From: Manduca sexta
Lineage: Eukaryota; Arthropoda; Insecta; Lepidoptera; Sphingidae
Assembly (NCBI RefSeq): GCF_014839805.1
Contig: NC_051132.1
Location: 558,001 to 622,000, forward strand
DNA length: 64,000 nucleotides
Direction of reading: 5' to 3'
This document shows, piece after piece, positions 32,966 to 46,839 of this stretch; positions within the stretch are counted from its first letter, which is position 1, and the number at the start of each line of letters is the position of its first letter. The notes under the pieces were generated by a model. It saw only the letters and a list, made by a program, of their open reading frames with translations, made no database searches and was not told the DNA's origin. Both the position numbers and the translations under genes were made by a program.

Positions 32966-35900
32966 ATATACATGTCTTACAGGGCGAGTCCACGAGTATA
33001 GTCTATACTAGATACAGTGCAGTCACTTTGTCATCTAGGAACATAAAGAAAATTGTGTTTCACCAAGGTTATCATAAATTTCCTACCTCTGTTAAAGACA
33101 CCACATCCAAACATATAAACATCAGTTAATGCCGCGAAATCCGACTCAACCACGTCTCCAGTAATCCTTCAAAGGTGAAGTGAAGTCGCAGCGCCTGCTT
33201 GTTCAAATTAATTAAATTCTAATATTGTGTTGAGGACCAAGCACTCACGAAATCTCACGCGTGGTTTCGGGTATGACGTCACTTCGCCAAATTAATGACA
33301 AACATTAATACCAGTAAGATTGCTTCAGATTAAATTGAATACCAAAAAGTGTTTTTTCTTAGTTACGAACATGCCTGCACTCCTGATAGTGTGTTGATAA
33401 TGGTGATTATCGGCTAGATGTTTTAAAAGCATTTGCATCCTTTTTAAGTTCTCGGAAATTGTTATCATAAAATGTTCATTCTTCTGTTATTTGTAAATAT
33501 ATAGAAAATGGGTTAAGAAAGTGACAACACACATGATAAAAATCGCGTCCAGGGGCGAGTTCCTGTAAATATAGTAAGACAGGTTAATATGTCTGATTAC
33601 AGTCGCAGATCGCAACGTCTTTCCATGGTCGGTATTACATTAAGAGTTATTTTTGCTTAACATCACGTAGAATGTGGTCACCGCCATGCCAGAAAAGAAA
33701 CACACACATACATAAGAAGTTATCCGTTTGTTTTCAGTACAATACATTGGTAGAGACATTGTCTTATTAGTTTCAGAGTCGGTAACAAACTTTGTATGTC
33801 TATAGTAATTTAATTAAATTAATCAACGTCAAGCCTTTGTCTACGCGTTGAAGGATCCGCCTCAAGTACTGTAGTATGTAGGGAAATCTTTAACGACGAG
33901 TCTTTGTGCCAGTGAGAGGGTACTTATAATGTAATATGGAGAATTAATTAGCTTATGTTCGCATCTTTGACGTTCTATAAAGTATGTTTTTTTAAACTGA
34001 GACAAAGTGACTAATTGATATGTTCGAAAAAATAAAAGGTTTTAAGATAAAACTATTTTGGGGATTTTATCGTGTTTTTTATATAATAATTTACTGCCGT
34101 CGTTTGGAAGACTTTGCAGCCTTTGTAGTTACAGACTGGATTCCGGGAAACCGCGACAAAATTCACAAAATTGTTTATTTTAATGTGCAACATTCGCGTA
34201 AACATAAGAAATCAAAATAAAAGGTATTAAAAACGATGTGTTTCTTCTGCAACATGCTGGACACGGCTTGGACTTGGCAAGTAGGTCTTGATATGTCAAA
34301 ATCGGCTGAACCGATTTTACCATGTTTTCATATGAGCAGGTAGACAATTCAAAGATAACCTAGATTCTGTTTTGATGCACAAATGGTCGTAAATCTTACG
34401 TGAAGTCGCGAGAGAGTGATTTAATAACTCTGGCTTAGCCGGGCATGGCTTGTATCAAGTAGCCCTAGATGCTAATGGGAGCTTGGATTTTGTTTTTTTT
34501 TTGTGTTCCATTGACGGTTATCAATATTAGTATTCCCGTGCCATAGAAGCTTATAAAAACGGGACTCATTAACCACTAGGTGATCCACCCATTAAGTTTG
34601 TCTTCCGTTAAAAAACCCGAGAGTGGACTAATTGGATCTCATGTCACAACTTCAAACCGCAAAACTATTCCAGGCCGTATTTCCGGAAAACTTGTAATAA
34701 AAATTTCCCGCGCATTTTCGCCGACGCCAGTGCGAGAAAATACATGAAACTATGCCCTCGCTGACATTCTGAAGTAGTGTACAACAAATTAAATTGCCAA
34801 CTGGTTAAGTAATGAGACAAATTGCGTAATGCCCTCCTCCCTCTCCGCCGCCTGTACTCCCGCGCCCCCGTGTCGTCGGTGCAGCCTCTCACTTGCTCAC
34901 TTCACATTTTTTCGCTGTGCCGCAGTGGTAATTAAATAGATGTACAATTATTTTTAGTTTGCAGCTCGTTATAATCTCCACTCATATTAAAGTTGGTGGG
35001 TTTGTTTGTAACGAATAAGTTCTAGAATTACAAAAGGTATTAAAAATTGTTTAAGTAATTGAAACGATACTTTGTCTCTAAGCATTGTGGTTACGATTGA
35101 TTTCAATTCTTTTTTTTTTTTTATAGAAGCTCTGCAAAGTGGCTTCGTTGCACCTGATGTTAAGCGAAATGAAGCATATAGAAAGTACCGACCGACCAAA
35201 GATACAAGCCTCTCTGGACGGCCGACACAGTCATGCCGGCCTACATGGAATTTTATTCGGGGAGAAGTATTTACACTTACGCTTGCATAAACTTCTTGAA
35301 CTAGAGTTAAATATTACGTGTCATAGATATGGTATATTACTGAACGTCATGAAACTTTAAATCTAACGTCTCACGAGGAACATGCATGCAATCGGTAGTT
35401 TATAATGCAAACTGTTGGTGTCGCTGCAGGTTACGGGCAGTTTGTCGTTTAGCATCACAAGCGACAGCGGTTCTTTTTAATTCAAAATTCTGGTGTCATT
35501 TTTGGGTACGAGATGTAGCGCTTAATCCTAAAAGGGTGACATGCGGAGCTCCTTATTTAACGCTATATAGTATAAGACATTAAATGTATTACCAAATCTG
35601 GACGATATATCCGATAGTCGTTATAAACAATTCATATTAGTTTATATTTATGAGCAAGAGGTTGGTTACACATTTTTAAGCATTTTAAGAGGTAGCGCTC
35701 TTTTTTATAGAGAACTGAAGAAATAATCAGAATAATTTCTCAAAGTGAATCGAAAATCATTATTGATTTTATTCATTATATTTTTTGGATTTGTGTACAA
35801 ACGTTTTATTTAATGCGGGAAATATCTTCTCACATATTGTTGTAAATATTTAATTTAATGCACGTAATTATTTTCAATGAAAATGGCACTCAAATCCAAT

Positions 35901-36170
35901 GCATTGTTTTAAAGAAAAGTATCTTATGCTTTTATTACGACACGGATTAAAATAATATTTTGAATTAGTTAGACGATTTGTCATTATAGTTGATGAATTC
36001 CGACGACGGTGATCGCTTTAACTGATATGTAGCTTTATTTCATGTCGTTATAAACGGTCTGTTTACATAGGAGTTAATACGGTGCTTCGGGCAAGACCCT
36101 ACAATGAAGACATTATAACCGATACATCGTTATAACCGATGTTGTAAAAGCCGGTTTCTCTTGTCCTATA
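32966..36170. other. mostly unique DNA with repeat tails and motif patches
   Basis: A full cAMP-response-type palindrome, TGACGTCA, lies at 33274-33281. A Helitron-like remnant (aatcggctgaaccgatttta) lies near 34299-34415. A GC-rich patch at 34650-34900 holds TTCCGGAA-like and ATTGCGTAAT motifs. A retroelement tail with a T-run (minus) lies at about 35107-35260. No coding gene recognised. Confidence 0.4.
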
Positions 36171-36171
36171 A

Positions 36172-36204
36172 ATACTATATAGTATAGTATATACTATATA
36201 GTAT
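36172..36204. repeat. duplicated 14-bp palindrome
   Basis: ATACTATATAGTAT occurs at 36172-36185 and 36191-36204. Each copy is a perfect palindrome, and together they form a larger AT-rich cruciform-prone site. Confidence 0.9.
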
Positions 36205-36388
36205 GTATATACATATTTTACTACATATGTGCGTATACTATGTTTACCAGTGTACATAGAGAGGTGTTGTTTATCTAATGAAATGCACAGCCACGTACAT
36301 CGTGACCCGCGAGCGATACAACGATTGATATTGTAATTTCGTGCTATTTACTGTTACAACAATATTGACGTGTGTTTGTTTGTTTCAG

Positions 36389-36425
36389 TTGTGTCGCGGC
36401 CCGGCCGCCTTCATTACACTCTAAG
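36389..36425 (+). other. candidate 37-bp GC-rich exon
   Basis: Acceptor tgtttgtttgtttcag| (AG at 36387-36388) and donor ctaag|gtatga (GT at 36426-36427) enclose 37 bp that are much more GC-rich (cgcggcccggccgcc) than the flanks. The first frame ends in a stop at the last codon; the other two are open. It may be a small coding exon or a 5'-untranslated exon. No homologue recognised. Confidence 0.35.
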
Positions 36426-37109
36426 GTATGAAACAATACATTTGTCAAGGCAAATTAATTGCTTAATTTAATGAATTGTGTTGTTAAGAATATTCTTTTT
36501 AAGTAATGTTGTTACTAATTGGTAAAGAGTTATTAATATTTATCAGCTTTCCGATTTGAACCGAACCTAAATTCTTGTTACAGTCAAACACACGAACTAT
36601 ATCATAGAGACTGAAGCGGATAGCGACTTTGTAGCTATATATTCTATTAACATTTCGATTTTTGGGTAAATAAATAAGTGCAATACTCCATATTTAACTT
36701 ACATTAATATATCAGTCAGTTATACATAAAATGTTTGTTTTTATGTCTGTTAGTATAGCATAATAAAATAAAATAACACAAATATAACCTCTCATGCGTA
36801 ACATGTAGAAGTCATTAATCAGGCGCGCCTTAATATCTCCGTCGGAGATGGTCAGCATTACTCACACCTGCACACTTCGATATTGTTCGGCACTACATGG
36901 CTGGCGCCAGATGCACTACTAATAAAAACACTTTGTAAAAGGGCGTGACCTTTGAATATTTCTTGGAAATTTTGGTCCGAAATTTTTGAACAATATAGGA
37001 TTTTATCTGACATGTTTGTTAAAAAAGAAATAATTTCACGTTAAAAAAGACAGAATTTTTCAATATTTATTAAACTGGACAGTGTTAAAAAACAAAAATG
37101 TAGGTATTT

Positions 37110-37410
37110 TTTTATTGTTGCTTGAATGATGACACGAGCTTGCCGTTCGCTTGATGGTAAGTGATACGAACGCACATAAACAGTAGAAGCACCATCCAAC
37201 ACCTTGAATTACAAAGTATTGTTTAGTATTTCACTGCGCTCGCCATCATGAGACATGAGATATTAAGTCTCATTATGTCCAGTAGTTACACAATGTCCTT
37301 CAAACCGGAACACAACAGTGCATACACACTGTTTTTTGGCAGCTGAAATAGACATTGCGGTTGTACCCACTCAGGCGGAATCCCACATATGGGAGACCTG
37401 CTACCAGTAG
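37110..37410 (-). repeat. interspersed retroelement tail, pair of 60772-61080
   Basis: Carries cttgccgttcgcttgatgg, accatccaacaccttgaatt, actgcgctcgccatcatgag and cacatatgggagacctgcta. The T-run at its left edge is an A-tail on the minus strand. The same sequence occurs inverted at 60772-61080. Confidence 0.7.
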
Positions 37411-37784
37411 AATAGAGGAATATTACAAAACACCTTTAATTCCTTAGGAATTAGTCCATACAGTGTTGCTCCATCTGGAAATTGCACCAATAAGCACCAT
37501 ACACATTGCCACTAAACAATTATTACTGAACAATATGCCTATTAACAATGCATCACGGTATATATTAATAAAACAATTGCGTATCGATCAGTCGTTATGA
37601 AATACTTAAAACTGATATAATATGAAAAGTAATGCACGATGTGAGCCTTGTTTGTGTCACAAAGGCTAATTGGCAGTCGCGACGAGCGAGAGCTCGCCCG
37701 AATAAAATATCAACGAGAATTTATATTTGTTGCTGTTTGGTAGAGTTGCGGAACTATTGTGTTTTTTGCATAAATATTTTCATC

Positions 37785-37945
37785 TCAATAGTTTGTGGCA
37801 GAATAGTACCATGAGGTTCAGAGTTCGACTCGTATTAAAGCATTTCAATGTTCTCAAATCGAGTAATTATCAAGACTGTTCGTGGTTAGAACTTGTACCT
37901 GATATGGTGATGTTTTCGCCTCCCCTAATTTTACGAGACGAAAAT
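37785..37945 (+). repeat. degenerate SINE
   Basis: A weak B box (gagttcgactcg) and the diagnostic body ttgtacctgatatggtgatg followed by tcgcctcccc and acgagacg align with 21641-21908. Confidence 0.5.
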
Positions 37946-39309
37946 AATCTAGACTACTTTATTCTTTATATTTATTAAGAGAGATTAAAATTAGGGAAAG
38001 TATTGACTGTGTTTTTTTTAATCAAATTATTACTTTGCGTTATTATTACAACTTGATCTTTAACTCGTCGGTTAACATCAAATACTGCGCGCAGAGCTCT
38101 CGGTTTAATTAAACTAACTTCGATTTAGTTACACTAACTTAATCGTAGCACTATTGCCACAAGGAAAATAATGTAGCCTCGAAATATATAAGTTTACGTC
38201 AGAGAAGGGAAGATAGAGAAGCAAGTAATTTGTCTATTGAGTATTCGCCGAGCTTATTTTTCATCTGAATTGATAAGGGCCTAATTTTAGCAAATAATTA
38301 CAAATTCTATAGATTCATAGAAAACACACAAATTTGAATTTTGTTACGAATTGAATCCAGAACCATATCGGTACTCACTTTAAGTTACCTACTTCGCCAC
38401 AACACCAATGAGGCGATATAATTATCAATGCCTACATGTTTCCGCCATTACCGCTCCTTTTCCCCGCAAGCCATAACAAAAGATTAAAACTTTCCTTGTA
38501 AATTATAACCACGATAAATCTCCCAGATCCCCGATCTTATCACATCACGGCCAGCGTAACTTGAGCCCCCGGTACAGCTAAAAAGTTTTGTCACATAGTT
38601 CGAAAGGATTGGGCGGTGTTTTTTTAACAAGCTGAGAGGGAAAGTTTGGGTCGGATGAGTTTGAAACGCGGTTATCAATCGATTAGATTAGGGCAGGTTA
38701 GCGACGACGATAGATCAATGGCGTTGGGATGACAGTTTGTGCGGAGTTTGCACTGGGATTTTGTGCAATTGTAAGCTGTCTTATTACCTAAAGAACACCA
38801 TTTTTTATGGCATAGGTCGATTAACAAGTCGTGCACCTGATATTAAGGACAAACTCCCATAAAAACTGAAAAATTATTGATACTTTGTCGGACTTTATGC
38901 AAAGAATAGGGCTTCAAGAAGGGACGTATTAGAGATTCAGAAAATATTACTATATGAAACACCGACGAGTAAGCTATCCTCTCAATTTAGTTTTCATTAA
39001 ATATTAGCATCACGGTTAATATGATTATTAATTTTGTAGACAATTAGACTTATGTTAGTCCTACCAATAAATATTTGTCTCTATGCTATAAAAAAAGTCG
39101 AATTATTCACAAAAATACAATGTTCAAACAAGAGTTCCAAACAAGGAAAGTTAGCCGGAGAAAGTTTGAACACGAGCCCGCACGGCGCGGCGTGGTCAGT
39201 GGGCGATCAGGCGCATAGATTGGTGCTACTTACTTAGCCACCACTTAGTGGCTGCACTAATCATTTGAATCTAAGTTGCGTGTTCAAGTGGTTTAAGCGT
39301 TTAAGTATG
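37946..39309. other. unique AT-rich DNA, nothing recognised
   Basis: No supported genes or repeats apart from a short retroelement-like patch near 38800-38860 (ttttttatggcataggtcga). Confidence 0.4.
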
Positions 39310-39568
39310 TTGCTGGTGTTAGGATATATCCTATATCCGCCCGGATAGTGACCACCGTACATAAGATGTTATAAAACGTTATAATGGCCTACATAAGTGT
39401 GCCGCGTTCCGCGATCAGCCTGTGTATGTCCGGTTTCAATAGGCCGGCATAATTGTGTCGACTGCTGAGGGGTAATCATCTCTCGTCAGTCGACGTTCTA
39501 TCGGACCCACTCCACCTACCATCAGATTCAGTGGGGTCACATTGCCGTCCTTGTATAAAAAAAGTGTT
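39310..39568 (+). repeat. retroelement tail with A-rich end
   Basis: The most complete copy in this window of the family also at 4184, 11395, 15556 and 30160/30955. It contains gtgaccaccgtacataaga, gtgtgccgcgttccgcgatc, ccggcataattgtgtcgact, ggggtaatcatctctcgtca, and ends ccttgtataaaaaaag. Confidence 0.65.
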
Positions 39569-41424
39569 TTTAAATGTAAAGGTTGAAAGGCGGAGTTATT
39601 ATGTTTTAGTAGATTTTTTATTGCTGTATTGAATGTGATTATAGCAGAGTATAACATTTGTTCCGTAAATTCATTTACTAAAAACGCATTCGTTTTATTT
39701 TTGACCTGGTATGTTAAAGTGATTGCACTGCACTAGTAAGTAAACTGTACAATGTAGTCAAAATATAATGCTGGGTAACTAAAGTAACTTTATTTACGAT
39801 CGCTAGAATTATACCAGGTGTCATATGCATGTGGGTTGTCAAAGTGACTTATTTCGGGTTTTTTAACATTAACACAAGCGCCCAGAGCTACTGACCTCTC
39901 CAGTCGGATACAAAATATATCCGATACCCTTAGTCATATTGCGAATCAATAGACAATATTATATATTGAACCGTCTAAAGTGATTACAATCGGTTTGATA
40001 CAGCACGGTGACGCCGCCTCGCCCGACAAAATGAGTGCAAGCGCGATCCGGATGAGATTAACGAGCGAAACACGATATTTCGCAGGATATCGCCGCAAAT
40101 TGCTACAATTTGACGTTCTACTTCCAACATTTTCTTATAGGATTAGTTTTCTAGAAAATTGTGTATATTTCGTGTTTGTTTTGTTATTAGATGTCAGGGG
40201 TCTTATGTAACCTGTTTATGTGTGTATACAAATTTGTCGTGTATCGCTCACATGCCGTAATTTGTTGATGTTACATTTCTTTATCTTGGTCGACGAATCC
40301 TATAGTACCTACTTTATATTATTAATCATTTAACCTTAATTTCTAAGAATAGCTGTGTCTTTGACATCGTCTTACTTAGTGAGTAAAAATGATTTTTAAT
40401 CCTAATTTCTTAAAAGGACCTTTTTATTCTTATTATATTATGCTTCCGCACAAAACAACATGCAAATAGTAACCAGTCTAGTTCAGATATCATAATTTTA
40501 ACTGTGTTTGTTTCCTAATCTACCAAACACTCGATATGAGAGGTGTCTCCGAGCCTTCAGTACAGAGGAATTATGTAAATAGGCGACTCGCCTGCAATTG
40601 TGGCGCCTGTAGTGCCACTCTCGCCTCCGTGTTGTTCGCTATCTATCTATTTACATTTTGGCTCCTTTGTACACTGTAGTATTGAGTTTGGTTGTTGCTA
40701 GTTGTTCCTGGTAAATGGACGAGAATGGAACCAGAATCTGTTGTGAAGTATCGACTGTTGATTACTGAATATAAAATTTTTAGACATCCGATTCGGTTTA
40801 TTAATCCTCACCATTTGAGCTATCAGTGGATGGGGTTCTGCATGCCCTCTTAAGGTTAAATAGTAATAATATTAATACTTGTATTTTCTATTAGAAAATA
40901 TGTCTAATTTATTTATTTATATTTAATATAATTTATTTATTTATTTACGAATCATGTAAAGGCGAAATTAATGCCAGAGGCATTCTGTACCAGTTAACCC
41001 AAGGTGGTGCATAGATGAAACATAGTAGGCTAAATGGTCTATAATTTAGAATTTATACCGTCATTGGCGATAGACTCATCCACCATTATGAAATGGAAAT
41101 AGTTTTCGAGCGGAGGTATGAGGTCCCCGATATGAAACTTAGTCTTAATAAATAACTCTTCGGGTATGCTGATAATAACATGAGTATTATAATCAGTGAT
41201 AGTGGTATATATCTATAATATCATCTTTATGAAATTCCTTGTATAGTTTGGATTATATAAAACTACATTCAGATATTTTCTGAAGTTAAACCGTTGTATT
41301 AAATTAAGTATTATTGTAACCATTTTTATTCAAATTGCTTTTGTAGAATAGAAGTTACGGCTTAATCCTTTTGTAATATTAGAAAGGTCAACTTAAAATG
41401 GTCGTCGTGGTGAACGTTTCATAT
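39569..41424. other. unique DNA with one large foldback
   Basis: Apart from the foldback at 40558-40676 and a GC-richer patch at 40005-40080, nothing recognised. Confidence 0.4.
40558..40676. repeat. 119-bp imperfect foldback
   Basis: Arms CAGTACAGAGGA..ATGTAAATAG and CTATTTACAT..TCCTTTGTACACTG are inverted. The 10-bp cores (40573-40582 and 40647-40656) match perfectly. Ends of the CAGT/ACTG type suggest a MITE, but the flanking octamers do not match. Confidence 0.6.
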
Positions 41425-41431
41425 TTATAAA

Positions 41432-41866
41432 TAAAAAAAAATATAATAAAATACTTCATTTATCACGTAGGCGAACAAAGTTGCACTTATGATACGTCAA
41501 AACAAAGAATAAGAATAATTATTATTTCTAAACAACTATTAAAATTACTTATATAACTATGGACATTTTAAATTAGGGATAAAGTTTATACAAAAGACAA
41601 GGTACAAACCGAAGTAACCAGCTCGGGCTGGCAAGTAGGGGAAATAGAAGGGTAACGCGTCGCGATCCTCACCGGCGAGGACATGAGCCCCAACCTAGCT
41701 AACCTACCAGCCTTTCACTAGCTACCTAAGTGATGACTACCCGAAGAAGAAAGGCAGAAAGAAACTCCGGGCTTTTGTCATCAATTGTTCAGTACTTCTT
41801 TTGTATTTTTTTTCCAAGTTTTCTTGTACATAGTCACAATAGTTATATAAGCTAATGCACGCACAT
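41432..41866 (-). mobile_element. LINE 3' UTR, inverted copy of 30290-30927
   Basis: Shares, in reverse, tatcacgtaggcgaac, cgcgatcctcaccggcgagg, ctagctaacctaccagcctt, cccgaagaagaaaggcag and gctaatgcacgcacatc. It ends on the left with the complement of the gaataaag-type signal region. Five-prime truncated. Confidence 0.65.
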
Positions 41867-42107
41867 CACCGTTAGCATTTCCCATGCGATCGGGATTGCT
41901 ATGTGTTATATTGTGTCACGGATATCGCGGGTAATATACAGCGAATGATATTAATGCATTTCAATGATCCTATTATACCATACCCAAAAATTCCCCATGA
42001 GTTGCAGGGATTGGAATTGGATGCTTTTTATTTATAACTATTACATTTATGCGTCTTATCGCACCAATACTGTTTTTGAATGTTTATATCTAAAATATTA
42101 TGAACTA

Positions 42108-42280
42108 GGTTTTGCTAGCGGTTTTGCCCGCTTGAAGGAGTGTTCTGGGATAAATGTCCCGTTATATATTTTCCGGCATAGAAATTAGCCCAAATTTCAT
42201 AAAAATCCGTTCATTTATTGAGAAAATCGATAATATATAGACAGACAAAAAGGGGACGTTTTTGTAATATGCATAGATAA
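42108..42280 (-). mobile_element. degenerate Helitron-like element
   Basis: The left edge actaggttttgctagcggtt and tttgcccgcttgaag is the reverse complement of a Helitron 3' end. It continues with cccaaatttcataaaaatccg and agacagacaaaaaggggacg, ending near atgcatagat, which fits a TC-type 5' terminus on the minus strand. Confidence 0.5.
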
Positions 42281-42589
42281 ATAATAATAAAAGTAAATGA
42301 GTAAAACTCGAAATAGTTTTAGATTAAGCTACTACAACAATGAAGCGATTCAATAAATATTATCTACAACCTTCGAAATCAATGAATAACTATTTCATGT
42401 CTATATTGCTGACAGAGAAGGGACCCTTGTTAGAATAGGATCGGCGTAAAAAGACCGAGTTATTGGTACTGCGTAAGGTAAATACTGAAATAGCCCGACA
42501 TTTGTACGGTGGGCATTTCTTATAAGAAAATATATCCTTAAATATTTAAGGGATATCTTTTGTGTGGCATTTTATTTAAGGCAGACTCA

Positions 42590-42712
42590 AGCGAATTCTC
42601 TTTCGTAATTCATATAATCTAATGATAATTAGAACTTGCAGACCGCATTTATGTATTTGTACCTTTATGTTGTGTCAGGCTCCTTTTCGTAAAATTCCAC
42701 CTTTCACTACTG
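42590..42712 (-). mobile_element. truncated hAT-type MITE
   Basis: Matches 19708-19861 and 46840-46997: taatgataattag, cttgcagaccgcatttatg, tccttttcgtaaaattcc. It ends cctttcactactg, a decayed form of ccttcgccactg. The other terminus is lost. Confidence 0.5.
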
Positions 42713-45700
42713 TTAGCTACAGCTTAGCCAATTGATTTAGTGATTTGAAAAGATTTGATTTTGGGATCGAAATTCGTAATTTTAAAACAACAAATTTGTG
42801 TCTATGCATTATGTGGTAGACATAGATAAAACAGCGACTTTCATACGAGAAACCTATTTACCGAAGTCGAGTTAATCTTGAGCGTGCAGTCAAGTATGAA
42901 CGATTAAGCGCTATGTTGTTACAGTCGTGAGTGTGTGAACACGTCGTTGATCAATTATGACGTGGTTATTAGCTAATTATTAGCACTGGGTACCTTTGAT
43001 ATATCGATGTTGATAAATATTATTATTATTAAGAAATACAATAGTACCATATTATACTATAACAACGAGCTTTATTAGTTTATAAAGAATGCATAAGAAA
43101 TATGCTCCATTTAGTTGGTATTTTTTTAGTAAGATCAATGTCGTATATTCAATTTTTTTTAAATAGACTAAGTTCTTAACAAGAATAAAGGATAACTAGT
43201 ATTATTCGAGAGGCAAATGGCTTCATGAATTTTGGTAATAAATTTACGCTTATCCAACCATCGACAAGCTAGAAGACCTCCCCAATTTAAATTGTGAAGG
43301 AGCTTGTAGGCATTAACAAGCAGTTGCTAATGTCGACGGAATCTTTTTTAAAATTGGTAAAATAACACTACACCTGATGATAAGTGCAGTCCAAGAAATA
43401 TATTGATCTTCTTAAGTTCTAGCTATCCTTGGCTGCTTATTTGCATCATCACATTCAACTTAAATCAAGTGGTTCGTCATTCAGTTGTACAAAATATATT
43501 TTCTATCTGATTTCTACATGGACATCGACTTTATATACATAAGTAAATAACTCGTCACACTCGTTACAGTATAGTTAAGTTTTTACGGCAAGTCATGACA
43601 TATTTTATGCAATTGTATAAGTTAATAATGTATTGTCTAGCTCAGCTCAAACGCACGTAAACACGCGCTCAACCTCCCTCACACGAGTAAATTATGTTCA
43701 CCGGTCGGGCGCAGGATTGTCTAAACAGCGAACAATAGCTGAGGTACAGCCGTCGTGGCCCCGAGCCAACGAGCCTCGACACTTTGGCGTGCGGCCAGCT
43801 ACATCGATCGCTCATAGGGCGGGTCAACGCACCGCCCCCGTGTCGCGCCAGAAATGGAAATGGTGCTTACTTCTTACGTCGTTTCGTGACCTTATTTCCA
43901 CTATTTACGAGGTTTCTGTAGGAATGATTCTGAATCGAAGTCTTCTTGCCAAGTTTTTACTTCAGTTATGTTTGTTTGGCTCGGGTCGGTGCTGTTGCTG
44001 GGTTCGCTAATTTTAGTTATTAAAGAGTTAGTACAGTTAGTGGCCATAAACATATTTTATGATGAACACCGACGGGAGACCTAGTAAATTTTCCAGTGTT
44101 ATCTATTTTGAATATCGTAAAAAGGTAGTAAAACCTATCGGGAATAAAGCCATGCTATCAACAGACTGACCTGGTAAACCACATTGCCAAAGACACCGTC
44201 AACCGCGTCCATAATTCTTAAAACATCAGACTGCGCGAGGGCGCTGAGCCGACGCTAAAACCAATTACAATTTTCCGTCCGCGAAGACGCGCTCGTAAAC
44301 TACATAAAAGTTGTGCGAGATCCTGCGCCGGGCCAACAACTACAGCTGAACTTTAATGTGTGAGTACTGCTGGGTGGTGGATTAAGAATGTCACTCCGAG
44401 GAGTGTTTTTAGTTGGATTCCTTCATCATATTTTGTCGATCTAGACTGTAGTGATATGGTTTTATCTTTAAGAAAGCATTTACATTACAATGTAGCCAGT
44501 TTAATAACAGGGCTTTGTGGGCATTTCATTTCATATCTCAAGGTTGCTAGGGCAGTGCCACGTGTCGTGCGGAGGTTTCTAATTTAAAGTTGGTTTTCTT
44601 CTACTTGTAATCAGAAATTATACAATAATGGTGATCCTCAAGGAACGCAACGCATCTTGTCTCACAAGATTTATGTCGACACATAATATCGGATTAAAAT
44701 AACAGCTATAGTTTACAAATATGATTGCTTATTTCTGAAAAAATATTGTGGTGTTCGATATAAAATTGTATAATCGGAATCGCGTTTCTGTTCCTAATAT
44801 CTATGCAACCGAGTTCCCTAACACGTAGGTATTTTGGTTCCTAGCAGATATCTATTCAGAATGAATACCGCAGACTATAAAAGTGAAACTTGAACATCGC
44901 GATAATTTTTGATGTGAGTTGTGTTGTTTTACGATCTATTTTATGTTTTTATATCGCCGTGTGCAGACGTGGCGCAACACTACGTAACTGTAGCACGCTA
45001 AGTTTGTTTTCTCTTGTTGACAACTATATTTTAAAATCTATGGAAGGCAACAAGAGTTAAGGCGACGATTTTTTTACATAGTTTTCAATCATATAAGTTG
45101 TATATTTTTCAATAGAAAAATAAATTTGATGTTTTCATATAATATACAAAATTTCACGCTTTGCAATAATGATATAGTAGTTTTCAGGAAACTACTTGGA
45201 AATGCCATCTGCCAGCTCTATGATTTTCAAGTGATCATTTTGACCACGAACTTGTGCGCTCTGTATTTAACTTCCTCCCACGGTGTTTCCTCGGCGTTAT
45301 GACCTGTCCTTCAAACAAAATTAAAAAAAAAGTTCTTCACGGTAAGTAGCGACATGGCTATACCCTGGCATTATCGACGTCCATGGGCGACGGTGACCAC
45401 TTACCATCAATAAGGCCGTTAACTGTTTTGCCCTCGACATCAATATATAAAGAGTTTTCGCACGATACAGGAATCATGTCACTTATTATTCATTTTATTA
45501 AAAAAAAAAATATCTATAAGCGCCTATATGTACCTAACTATTATTTATAATGATACTATATGAGACACTAAATTGCCATACAATTCTCTTATAATTAAAA
45601 GTATATAACAGTAATTGAACTCATAATCGTACATCGCATACCATTTATCTCATAGTAAACCAAAGACTAAACAGAGGATAGTTTTATTTGCGTGGCAATA

Positions 45701-46839
45701 AATTTGGCCGGAGACGCGGCAAACCATCTATTACTCTAGAGCTGCGGGTAGGAGGGGCTGGGGGGGCTTGCCGTGGTGAAGGCTGGGCGTTAGTACAAAA
45801 CTCTGCCATTTGTAACACATGCTGTTGCTATGCCAGTTACTGGATTCGTTTAGGATACTATCGGGAGTTTTACGAGATCTTAAGTTTTTTGTGCATTTTA
45901 TTGCAACATTATTGAGGTTTAAAATAAAATACCTTTATAATTAATACATGTTGCACAATGAAAGGATTCCCAGTTTAGGTACTTGTAACAAAAACTTAAA
46001 CCTTCTTCACAAACTTGCGCATAAATAAAATATCAATACGATATTAGTATCATAGTAGGACATGACTATACATATAAATTTACAATAAAAAAATTTACGA
46101 CGAAAAGACAAGAACATAAGACTTGAATAATATAAAATATAGTCACAATAACAAAAAGAATATTATATTGTAATGTAGAAAGTAATCGAAATAAAAAACG
46201 TCAGTAATAAAATGAATATAAAACATAGACACTTATATTAATAACTTTTGTTGAATATATTTTTGGTAACATTGCGTAAAATAAATCAACATTTTAAATA
46301 TTTACAAAGTAAAACATCCAAACAAATTCTCAAATCAGTATTCCGATAGCTCGCCGCATAAAATATAATGAAAACATATAAAAACGTCGCCCGATAGAAT
46401 GCACTTTCCATTTGCAATAACTCTAAAACAAATGACCCGATCGCTTCGGCGGATCGGTTTCGGAATCTCTAGATTGCTTTGTTGCATCTCCAAAATTCCA
46501 TGACATCGAGGACGTTGATGAATGGTGTACCGCTACAGCGCCATCTATCCGAGTGAAAATGAACTATATAATATTAAATGTCAGTCGCGTTTAGTTGGAT
46601 GTCAAATCTACTAATTGAGTTGATTAATCCGAGATTTGAAAGGTATCTTAACGGTATTTTCTTACAATAAGTCATTGTTTCAAATTCTTATTGCTTTATT
46701 GATTGCTGTATAATATTATAGCACAGACCGCTGAACAGGTAAGCGTATCAACTTATGGTTTCTGTGTATACTTTCTGGTTGTACAATACCCATGGTAGGT
46801 ATTTTTGGGTCGAAAGTCTGGAAATATTGAGCTGTTGAC
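42713..46839. other. mostly unique DNA with two GC-rich patches
   Basis: GC-rich patches occur at 43640-43850 (open in one plus frame for 125 codons, no motif) and 44220-44345. Repeat-tail debris lies at 43370-43400 and 45340-45435 (gtgaccacttaccatca). A G-run lies at 45750-45770. No gene recognised. Confidence 0.4.

Noticed and set aside
43633..44010. 125-codon plus-strand frame over a GC-rich patch
   Set aside because: No start context, splice pair or family motif; GC content alone explains the lack of stops.
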